From: JAMXLO01 sp964427005
Lineage (GTDB): Bacteria; Pseudomonadota; Alphaproteobacteria; Acetobacterales; Acetobacteraceae
Assembly: GCA_964427005.1 (NCBI GenBank)
Contig: CAYRTL010000046.1
Location: 1 to 36,335 of the forward strand
Reading direction: 5' to 3'
DNA: 36,335 nt
Shown here: positions 23,275-29,832 of the stretch, piece by piece
Position numbering within the stretch: the stretch's first letter is position 1
How the letters are laid out: each line of letters starts with the position of its first letter
The notes under the pieces: generated by a model
The model's input: the letters and a program-made list of their open reading frames with translations, nothing else
Databases searched by the model: none
What the model was told of the DNA's origin: nothing
Program-made: the position numbers and the translations under genes

Positions 23275-23282
23275 CACTATAT

Positions 23283-23338
23283 AGTACACCTCTCCCGCGT
23301 CGCGGGAGAGGTCGGCGCCAAGCGCCGGGAGAGGGTGC
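23283..23338 (+). repeat. 56-bp two-hairpin repeat, left arm of DUF559 cassette
   Basis: It contains two perfect hairpins in a row: an 11-bp stem (23288-23298 with 23302-23312, 3-nt loop) and a 6-bp stem (23313-23318 with 23322-23327, 3-nt loop). It matches the reverse complement of 23709-23764 at 50 of 56 positions. One stem pair changes from G-C here to A-T there on both sides, which keeps the pairing. The last base is the last base of the DUF559 stop codon on the minus strand. Confidence 0.92.
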
Positions 23339-23667
23339 TACACGCGCTGTATCGCGTTCCGAATCTCCTCTAACACCTCCTCCGTCCTGCGCATGATGTC
23401 GTGATTCCAAAACCGCACCGCGCGCCAACCCTCAGTCTCCAGCCTTCGTGTCCGCTTGGCGTCAGTTGCTGAGTCATTGTGCTGCCCGCCATCAGCTTCG
23501 ATGACGAGCCTGTGCTCGATGCAAGGGAAATCTGCGATGTACGGTCCGATCGGATGCTGGCGACGGAACTTGCAGCCAGCGAAACGCCTGGCACGAAGAA
23601 AGTACCAGAGGAGCCGTTCGGCATCGGTCATGCGACGCCGTAGGTCGCGGGCCATTTGGTTCGACAT
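23338..23667 (-). CDS. DUF559 domain protein (PD-(D/E)XK/Vsr-like nuclease fold)
   Basis: A 109-residue protein, the full size of a stand-alone DUF559 domain. Typical features: MARDLRRRMTDAERLLWYFL near the start, FRRQHPIGPYIADFPC (with D46), LVIEADGGQH (E57 and D59) and RRLETEGWRAVRFWNHDI. D46...E57-A-D59 fits the PD-(D/E)XK nuclease core, so DNA cleavage is possible but unproven. The start is uncertain: ATG 23667 is preferred, ATG 23655 is possible, and the frame stays open into the right repeat. The gene sits between two inverted 56-bp repeats and its stop codon overlaps the left one. It appears to be a self-contained insertion between two convergent genes. Confidence 0.88.
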   Translation of the reverse strand: MSNQMARDLRRRMTDAERLLWYFLRARRFAGCKFRRQHPIGPYIADFPCIEHRLVIEADGGQHNDSATDAKRTRRLETEGWRAVRFWNHDIMRRTEEVLEEIRNAIQRV

Positions 23668-23708
23668 GAGCGCATAATGAGAGGGAAAGGTGGACAAAGA
23701 CTTATGGC

Positions 23709-23764
23709 GCACCCTCTCCCGGCGCTTCGCGCCGACCTCTCCCACTTCGTGGGCGAGGTGTACT
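23709..23764 (-). repeat. 56-bp two-hairpin repeat, right arm of DUF559 cassette
   Basis: Inverted copy of 23283-23338, 50/56 identical, with both hairpins kept. It ends 2 bp before the stop codon of the substrate-binding protein gene and lies 41 bp upstream of the preferred DUF559 start, so it may also carry or insulate its promoter. Confidence 0.92.
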
Positions 23765-23766
23765 CT

Positions 23767-25353
23767 CTACCGCTTCTCGACATTCCAGAACACCGTCGTG
23801 AGCGACGGTGGACGCACGAAGCCGGAGACATTGTTTCGCCACGCATAGAGCTGCGCGCGTTGACCCAGGATGATCGTGGGAACTATCTCCCACAGCCGGC
23901 GACTCAGGGCTTCCAGCAGTTCGCGCTGCTTCGCCGGGTCGCCCTCGTGCAGATACGCTTGGCGCAAGGCGGCCGCCTGTTCGTCGCAAATCCAGCCTGA
24001 GTAGTTCTTGCCGCCGCAGGTCGTGTCGATCAGCGGATTGCTCAGCGGCGAATACAGTGCGCTGCCGGACAGGCCGGTAGTGAACAGGTTCCAGCCACCC
24101 TTCTCCGGCGGGTTCTTGCTGACGCGCCGTGCGGCGAGCGTACCGAAGTCCGACTCGGCAACATCGACATTGATGCCGATCTTCTTCATCTCATCGGCGG
24201 CAACATCGGCCAGCGCGCCGACATAGGCGACCTCGCGCGTGCTGAGCAGCACCACCTTCTCACCGTGGTAACCGGCTTCCGCCAAGAGCTGTTTGGCGCG
24301 CGCGATATTTTGCTGCGCGAACGGCTCCGATCCGGTGGTGACGCCGTTCGGGCTGCCACAGACGAAGTAGGAGTGGCACGGCTGGCCCCAGCGTGGATCG
24401 GCGAACGCCGCCAGCATGTAGTCCTGCTGGTTGATCATCAGCGCCAGAGCCTGTCGCGCCTTCGGATTATCGAACGGCGGATACAGGCTGTTCGGCCGCA
24501 GGAACACCGGGTTGAACGTCAGCGACAACGTGGAGACGGTGATGCCGGCCTGCTTCTCCAGCATCGGGGCTTGGTCGAATGGCAACTGGTCGATGAAGTC
24601 GATCTCGCCGGTCTGCAGTGCTGAGGCCTTGGTGGCAGGATCGGGCAGGATGACAAGCTCGACCCGATCTACCTTGGCGATCTTGCCGCCGGCCATCCCG
24701 GAGGGCGGTTCGTCGCGCGGCACATAGCCGGGGAACTTCGCATACACCAGCTTCGATCCCGGCAACCAGTCCGATGCAACGAAGCGGAACGGACCGGAGC
24801 CAACCACTTCGGTGCCGCGGGTGAACGGGCCGGCTTTGGCCTCCTTCTCGCGCAGAATCACTGGCAGTCCGCTGCCATTGTTGGCCAGCGCCAGCTCCAC
24901 CGGGAACGGCCGCTTCAGATGGATAGCGAAGGTCTGCTCGTCGATCGCCTCGAATGCGGGCGATTCGGCGGCGAATGTGCGCCCGACTGTGTCCAGTGGC
25001 AGCCAGCGCTCGAGTGAGGCGATGACATCGCGCGTGGTGACCTTGCTGCCGTCCTGGAAGGTGAGGCCGGGGCGCAGCGTCAGAGTGTAGTTCAGTTTGT
25101 CAGCCGACACGCTCCACGGACCGACCATCTGCGGATGCACGTTCAGGTGCTCGTCCTGCGCGAACAGCGTGTCGTAGATGAGCATGCTGTGGACATAGGT
25201 GTTGGTGGACGCGGGGACCATCGGGTCGAGGTTGGTCACGTCCCCACTCGGCGTGACGCGCAGCACGGTTTCGGCGTGCAGCGGGTGCGCCACCAATGTC
25301 ATTGCGAGGAGCGCAGCGACGAAGCAATTTCGGGGAAAGGAGCGGTGCGACAT
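23767..25353 (-). CDS. ABC transporter substrate-binding protein, peptide/nickel (SBP family 5) type
   Basis: A periplasmic receptor for an ABC importer, 528 residues. The signal peptide is MSHRSFPRNCFVAALLAMTL followed by VAHPLHA, with cleavage near residue 27. Family features: TNLDPMVPASTNTYVHSMLIYDTL, WSVSADKLNYTLTLRPGLTFQDG, GSGPFRFVASDWLPGSKLVY, TKASALQTGEIDFIDQLP, FDNPKARQALALMINQ and AKQLLAEAGY. No permease or ATPase genes lie next to it, so it is an orphan receptor or works with a distant transporter. The hydrophobic core of the signal peptide is encoded by one arm of a dispersed inverted repeat (25299-25328), and the other arm lies just upstream of the start. No clear ribosome site is seen. 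It follows acnA on the same strand, 51 bp away. Confidence 0.92.
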   Translation of the reverse strand: MSHRSFPRNCFVAALLAMTLVAHPLHAETVLRVTPSGDVTNLDPMVPASTNTYVHSMLIYDTLFAQDEHLNVHPQMVGPWSVSADKLNYTLTLRPGLTFQDGSKVTTRDVIASLERWLPLDTVGRTFAAESPAFEAIDEQTFAIHLKRPFPVELALANNGSGLPVILREKEAKAGPFTRGTEVVGSGPFRFVASDWLPGSKLVYAKFPGYVPRDEPPSGMAGGKIAKVDRVELVILPDPATKASALQTGEIDFIDQLPFDQAPMLEKQAGITVSTLSLTFNPVFLRPNSLYPPFDNPKARQALALMINQQDYMLAAFADPRWGQPCHSYFVCGSPNGVTTGSEPFAQQNIARAKQLLAEAGYHGEKVVLLSTREVAYVGALADVAADEMKKIGINVDVAESDFGTLAARRVSKNPPEKGGWNLFTTGLSGSALYSPLSNPLIDTTCGGKNYSGWICDEQAAALRQAYLHEGDPAKQRELLEALSRRLWEIVPTIILGQRAQLYAWRNNVSGFVRPPSLTTVFWNVEKR

Positions 25354-25392
25354 AGGCACCAGATTGCTTCGTTGCTTCGCTCCTCGCAATGA
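25299..25392. repeat. Inverted repeat around the start codon of the substrate-binding protein
   Basis: The arms 25299-25328 and 25363-25392 are reverse complements at 28 of 30 positions, with a 34-bp spacer that contains the ATG. The motif (attgcgaggagcg...gaagcaat type) is a well-known dispersed repeat of alphaproteobacterial genomes. Read on the minus strand, the left arm gives the peptide CFVAALLAM inside the signal peptide. Confidence 0.85.
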
Positions 25393-25404
25393 CAAAAGCG
25401 GGTG

Positions 25405-28098
25405 TTATGCTGCTCTGGCCATTCCGCGCAGCACGTAGTGCAGGATCCCGCCGTGCCGGTAGTACGCCACCTCATCGACGGTATCGATGCGGCAGGTCAC
25501 AGGCACAATGTCGGTCTTGCCGTTCGGCCGATGGATCACCAGCGACAGGTCCATGCGCGGCGTGATGTTGTCCAGGCCGACGATATCGATCAGCTCCTCA
25601 CCCGTGATGCCGAGTGACTTGCGATCCATGCCTTCCTTGAACATCAGCGGCAGCACACCCATGCCGACCAGATTCGAACGGTGGATACGTTCGAAGCTCT
25701 CCACGATGACCGCCTTGATACCGAGAAGCAGCGTGCCTTTTGCCGCCCAGTCGCGCGATGAGCCGGTGCCGTACTCCTTGCCGCCGAACACCACGAGCGG
25801 CACGCCCTCCGCCTTGTAGCGCATCGCAGCGTCGTAGATCGGCATCTGATCGCCGGATGGCAGGTGCTTCGTGTAGCCACCTTCCACGCCCGGAACCAGT
25901 TCGTTCCTGATGCGGATGTTGGCGAACGTGCCGCGCATCATGATCTCATGATTGCCGCGTCGCGCACCGTAGCTGTTGAAGTCCTTCTGTAGCACCTGAC
26001 GTTCCAGCAGGTACTCGCCGGCCGGCGAGTTCTTGCGAATGGAGCCCGCGGGGCTGATGTGATCGGTGGTGATCGAATCACCCAGCTCCGCCAGGATGCG
26101 CGCACCCCTGATGTCGCCAACTGGCGGCGGGTCCATGGTGATGCCCTCGAAGTAGGGCGGGTTCTTCACGTAGGTCGAGCCTTCGTTCCAGCGATAGGTC
26201 TCGCTGTCGGTATCGACCTCGATGGACTGCCACTGCTTCGGACCCTTCGTCACCTCGCCGTAGCGCTTCAGGAACTGTTCGCGCGACAGGTTGGCCGCGA
26301 TGACATCGGCAATCTCCTTATTGGAAGGCCAGACATCGCGCAGGTACACCGGCTTGCCGTCGTTGTCGTTGCCTAGAGGCGCGGTGGTGATGTCCTCGGT
26401 GATCTTGCCGAGTAGCGAATACGCGACGACAAGCGGCGGCGAGGCAAGGTAGTTCGCGCGCACGTTGGCATGTACGCGGCCTTCGAAGTTGCGGTTGCCC
26501 GACAGCACGGCGACACCCACCAGGCGATTGTCCTCGATCGCATCCACGATGGCGTCATCCAGCGGGCCGGAATTGCCGATGCAGGTGGTGCAGCCATAGC
26601 CGACGAGGTTGAAGCCGATCGCATCGAGGTCGGCTTGTAGGCCGGACTTCTCGAGGTATTCGGTGACGACCTGCGAGCCTGGTGCGAGCGACGTCTTCAC
26701 CCAAGGCTTCGGCCGCAGCCCCTTCGCGCGTGCCTTGCGCGCGACGAGACCCGCGGCAACCAGCACGGATGGATTGGATGTGTTGGTGCAGGACGTGATG
26801 GCGGCAATCACCACGTCGCCGTGGGTGATCTCATAATTCTTGCCTTCGACCTTCACCTTCGTGTTGACGTCGTTCGCCGGCACACCGAGGCCTTTGGTCA
26901 GCTCCGCCTTGAACGCCGACGCGGCATCTTTCAGTGCCACGCGGTCCTGCGGCCGCTTCGGTCCAGCCAAACTCGGCTGCACCGTGGAGAGGTCGAGTTC
27001 CAGCGTGTCGCTGAACACAGGCTCCGGCGTGCCCGCCTCGCGGAACATGCCCTGCGCCTTCAGGTATGCCTCGACCAGCGCGATGCGATGCTCATCGCGG
27101 CCGGTCATGTGCAGGTAGTCGAGCGCGACCTTATCCACCGGGAAGAAGCCGCAGGTCGCGCCGTATTCCGGTGCCATGTTGCCGACAGTCGCGCGGTCCG
27201 CGAGGCCCAGTTCGTCGAGACCCGGGCCAAAGAACTCGACGAACTTGCCGACGACGCCCTTGCGGCGAAGCATCTGCGTGACGGTCAGCACAAGGTCCGT
27301 GGCGGTCGCGCCTTCCGGCAGTTTGCCGGTCAAGCGGAAGCCGATGACGTCGGGTATCAGCATGGCGATCGGCTGGCCGAGCATCGCCGCTTCTGCCTCG
27401 ATACCGCCGACGCCCCAGCCAAGAATGCCAAGGCCATTGACCATGGTGGTGTGGCTGTCGGCGCCATACAGCGTGTCGGGATAGGCGATGGTCTTGCCGT
27501 CCGCCTGCCCGGTCCACACGCACTGGCCAAGATACTCCAGGTTCACCTGATGGCAGATGCCGGTGCCGGGCGGCACAACACGGAAATTGGAAAACGCACT
27601 CTGGCCCCAACGCAGGAACCTATAGCGCTCGCCGTTCCGCTCGAACTCGATGTCCACGTTCTGTTGCAGCGCATCAGGCCGAGCCGAAACATCGACGATG
27701 ACCGAGTGGTCGATCACCAGATCGACCGGCACCAGCGGGTTGACCTTCTGCGGGTTGGACCCGAGCCGGCGAATGCCGTCGCGCATGGCCGCGAGATCGA
27801 CCACCGCGGGAACGCCGGTGAAGTCCTGCAGCAGGATACGGGCCGGGCGGAACGGCACCTCCTTGTCGGAATGCGCCGCGCTCAGCCACCCGGCGATCGC
27901 CTTCGCGTCATCCACCGTGTAGCTGACGCCATCCTCGAAGCGCAGCACGTTTTCCAGCAGGATCTTCAGGGTCACCGGCAGGCGCGATATGTCGCCCAGC
28001 GACTTCGCCGCTTCGGCAAGTGAGAAGTAGTCATAGCTCTTGCCCTGCACGTTCAGGGTGCGGCGAGTCTTCAGCGTGTCCTGCCCGATCGCTTTCAT
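25405..28098 (-). CDS. acnA: Aconitate hydratase A
   Basis: Interconverts citrate and isocitrate through cis-aconitate in the TCA cycle. The 897-residue protein matches the AcnA/IRP1 type in length and layout. The [4Fe-4S] cluster cysteines are C437 (AITSCTNTSNPSVL) and C503/C506 (GYGCTTCIGNSGPL). YGADSHTTMVNGLGILGWG (211-229) and the C-terminal swivel-domain segment FGGKEYGTGSSRDWAAKGT are hallmark stretches. The start ATG 28098 has GGAAGG 7 nt upstream. It is divergent from ccmA, a neighbourhood found in many alphaproteobacteria. Confidence 0.97.
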   Translation of the reverse strand: MKAIGQDTLKTRRTLNVQGKSYDYFSLAEAAKSLGDISRLPVTLKILLENVLRFEDGVSYTVDDAKAIAGWLSAAHSDKEVPFRPARILLQDFTGVPAVVDLAAMRDGIRRLGSNPQKVNPLVPVDLVIDHSVIVDVSARPDALQQNVDIEFERNGERYRFLRWGQSAFSNFRVVPPGTGICHQVNLEYLGQCVWTGQADGKTIAYPDTLYGADSHTTMVNGLGILGWGVGGIEAEAAMLGQPIAMLIPDVIGFRLTGKLPEGATATDLVLTVTQMLRRKGVVGKFVEFFGPGLDELGLADRATVGNMAPEYGATCGFFPVDKVALDYLHMTGRDEHRIALVEAYLKAQGMFREAGTPEPVFSDTLELDLSTVQPSLAGPKRPQDRVALKDAASAFKAELTKGLGVPANDVNTKVKVEGKNYEITHGDVVIAAITSCTNTSNPSVLVAAGLVARKARAKGLRPKPWVKTSLAPGSQVVTEYLEKSGLQADLDAIGFNLVGYGCTTCIGNSGPLDDAIVDAIEDNRLVGVAVLSGNRNFEGRVHANVRANYLASPPLVVAYSLLGKITEDITTAPLGNDNDGKPVYLRDVWPSNKEIADVIAANLSREQFLKRYGEVTKGPKQWQSIEVDTDSETYRWNEGSTYVKNPPYFEGITMDPPPVGDIRGARILAELGDSITTDHISPAGSIRKNSPAGEYLLERQVLQKDFNSYGARRGNHEIMMRGTFANIRIRNELVPGVEGGYTKHLPSGDQMPIYDAAMRYKAEGVPLVVFGGKEYGTGSSRDWAAKGTLLLGIKAVIVESFERIHRSNLVGMGVLPLMFKEGMDRKSLGITGEELIDIVGLDNITPRMDLSLVIHRPNGKTDIVPVTCRIDTVDEVAYYRHGGILHYVLRGMARAA

Positions 28099-28214
28099 GG
28101 CGGCGCCTTCCGTTTATCGGCGAAGTTGAGGCGGTATGCCGCAGGTGCAATGGTCTGCGGCGGCGGGCTTAGATCACACCAGCCCGCAAGCGTCCACAAG
28201 GCGGGGGACTCGTA

Positions 28215-28808
28215 TTGCTCGAAGCGGTCGGTCTGGCGGCGTTCCGCGGCGAACGGCTGGTGTTCCGCGACCTCCATTTCGTCGTAGCCGCCGGCGGAGC
28301 GCTGGTGCTGACTGGGCCGAACGGGTCCGGCAAATCAACGCTGTTGCGGCTGCTTGCTGGACTGCTGAAACCGGCCGCGGGGCTGCTGACCTGGAACGGC
28401 GAGGACGCGCTGGCCGATCCGCCGATGCATGCGCGCCGTGTGGCGTATGTCGGGCACCATGACGCGGTGAAGTTGGGGCTCACCGCGGCGGAGAACCTGG
28501 CGTTCGCGGCGCGGCTCAGCGGGCGCGATGCAAGCGAGGCCCTTGCCGCGATGGGTCTGCGGGATTTGGCAGATCTCCCGGCGCGAATGCTGTCAGCCGG
28601 ACAACGGCGCCGTCTTGCATTGGCTCGGCTTGCCCTCTCTGGGGCGCCGCTCTGGTTGCTCGACGAGCCGACGCAGGGGCTGGACACTGCCTCGCTAGAG
28701 CGATTCGGCCGTCTGCTCGAGAATTACCGGTCCGGTGGCGGTACAGTTGTCGCCGCGACGCATGTTCCATTGCCGATTAGTCAAACGGCCGAGCTCGCTT
28801 TGGGCTGA
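28215..28808 (+). CDS. ccmA: Cytochrome c biogenesis ATP-binding protein CcmA
   Basis: ATPase of the CcmABCD heme-handling complex in system I cytochrome c maturation. The 197-residue length is typical. Walker A is GPNGSGKST (34-42), the ABC signature LSAGQRRRLALARL, Walker B PLWLLDEPTQGLD and the H-loop VVAATH. The start is most likely TTG 28215 (GGGGGA upstream), because no ATG fits the family N-terminus. ccmB follows after 3 bp. It is divergent from acnA, with 116 bp between the starts. Confidence 0.93.
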   Translation: MLEAVGLAAFRGERLVFRDLHFVVAAGGALVLTGPNGSGKSTLLRLLAGLLKPAAGLLTWNGEDALADPPMHARRVAYVGHHDAVKLGLTAAENLAFAARLSGRDASEALAAMGLRDLADLPARMLSAGQRRRLALARLALSGAPLWLLDEPTQGLDTASLERFGRLLENYRSGGGTVVAATHVPLPISQTAELALG

Positions 28809-28811
28809 CCA

Positions 28812-29477
28812 ATGAGGGCTTTTATCGCCATACTGGCACGGGAACTGCGGCTTTCGTTACGTCACGGCGCCGATACGCTTGCCGTATTGCTGTTCTTCCT
28901 GGTTACGGCAGCCCTATTTCCGCTTGGCATTGGCCCGGAACCTGAGACGCTGGGGCACATCGCCCCTGGCATCGTGTGGGTCTGTGCCTTGCTGGCTGCG
29001 TTGCTGCCGCTGGACCGGCTGTTCGGCGCCGATTTCGAGGACGGGTCGCTCGACCAGCTTCTGCTGTGCGGCCTTCCACCATCCATGGTGGCGCTGGCCA
29101 AAGCCGCGGCCCACTGGATCGTCACCGGACTGCCCTTGCTGATCGCCGCTTCCCCCTTGGCCGTGATGCTGCGCCTGCCGGACGCGGCGCTTCCGGGTTT
29201 GCTCGCCGGCCTGGTGCCCGGCACAATGCTGCTGTCCCTACTTGGGACGGCCGGGGCAGCCATCGTGCTGGGCGCGCGGCGCGGGGGCGTGCTGCTGCCG
29301 TTGCTGGTCCTGCCACTTGCCTCCCCGATCCTGATCTTCGGCACGGCGGCGGCGAACGCGGGTCCCGCGGGCCTGAGTCCCCGGCCGCACCTGCTGTTGC
29401 TAGCCGCCTTTCTGGCCGCTGCCCTGCCGTTGTGTCCGCTGGCGGCGAGTGCCGGCCTGCGGAGCGCGTCCGAATAG
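28812..29477 (+). CDS. ccmB: Cytochrome c biogenesis membrane protein CcmB
   Basis: Membrane subunit partnering CcmA, 221 residues. It begins AFIAILARELRLSLRHGADT, the family start, and has about six hydrophobic segments (LAVLLFFLVTAALFPLGIG, GIVWVCALLAALLPL, PLLIAASPLAVMLRL, LLSLLGTAGAAIVLG, LLPLLVLPLASPILIFG, LLLLAAFLAAALPL). FEDGSLDQLLLCGLP is a conserved cytoplasmic loop. ccmC and the later ccm genes, usually next, are absent here: 355 bp of non-ccm sequence and glgP follow instead. Confidence 0.93.
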   Translation: MRAFIAILARELRLSLRHGADTLAVLLFFLVTAALFPLGIGPEPETLGHIAPGIVWVCALLAALLPLDRLFGADFEDGSLDQLLLCGLPPSMVALAKAAAHWIVTGLPLLIAASPLAVMLRLPDAALPGLLAGLVPGTMLLSLLGTAGAAIVLGARRGGVLLPLLVLPLASPILIFGTAAANAGPAGLSPRPHLLLLAAFLAAALPLCPLAASAGLRSASE

Positions 29478-29572
29478 TTGATAGACACCCAGAATTGATC
29501 GCCCATCAGTTGTAAATCGGTGAGTGGCGTCAAGACAGCGTGGGCTCGCTGATACGTTTTTGCGACGCCATA

Positions 29573-29667
29573 CAAAGAACGTCTCTTCGGCATCTTGTTT
29601 GCTTGATTTCACGGTTGCATGTGAGCGGCCCAGTTCGTTAACACGGAACCGTGAGGAGACGTTTTTG
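29573..29667 (+). promoter_or_regulatory. Nested inverted repeats upstream of the GH13 remnant and glgP
   Basis: Two perfect 8-bp dyads are nested: AACGTCTC (29578-29585) with its complement at 29656-29663, and TCACGGTT (29609-29616) with its complement at 29647-29654. The right arms are adjacent and include the GAGGAG ribosome site of the ORF at 29668. A T5 run follows the right arm (29662-29666). The region could be a terminator after ccmAB or a structure that hides the ribosome site. Confidence 0.45.
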
Positions 29668-29826
29668 ATGACGCGAGCCGAATGGCGGCGTGGGGCAGCT
29701 ATCTATCGCGTCTACCGGCGTAGTTTCTCGCAAGGGCTAGCCCCGAATCGCATGCCTTTGTCAATTTGGAACCCGGCTCTGCCCGTTCCTCTTTTGCCGC
29801 CATGTGCGGTACAAGGGACTTGGTGA
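29668..29826 (+). pseudogene. Short GH13 (alpha-amylase family) N-terminal remnant
   Basis: A 52-codon ORF with a good ribosome site (GAGGAG, about 9 nt upstream). Its first 23 residues, MTRAEWRRGAAIYRVYRRSF then SQG, closely resemble the N-terminus of GH13 glucosidases and trehalose synthases (W-W-R-x-A-V-I-Y-Q-I-Y-P-R-S-F). After that the similarity stops and the remainder (LAPNRMPLSIWNP...) is unrelated. It looks like the 5' end of a deleted alpha-glucan enzyme gene, left just before glgP. It ends 6 bp before the glgP start and could still be translated as a leader peptide. Confidence 0.55.
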
Positions 29827-29832
29827 CGCTCA

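Noticed and set aside
23668..23745. Longer DUF559 product starting inside the right repeat
   Set aside because: The additional residues are encoded partly by the repeat and are absent from the usual start of the domain; they cannot be fully excluded.
23283..23764. CRISPR-like interpretation of the repeated hairpins
   Set aside because: There are only two inverted copies, not regularly spaced direct repeats, and no cas genes.
26821..28023. 400-codon plus-strand open frame inside acnA
   Set aside because: It is a complementary-strand shadow of a highly conserved aconitase; the product is His/Arg/Asp-rich and unlike any family.
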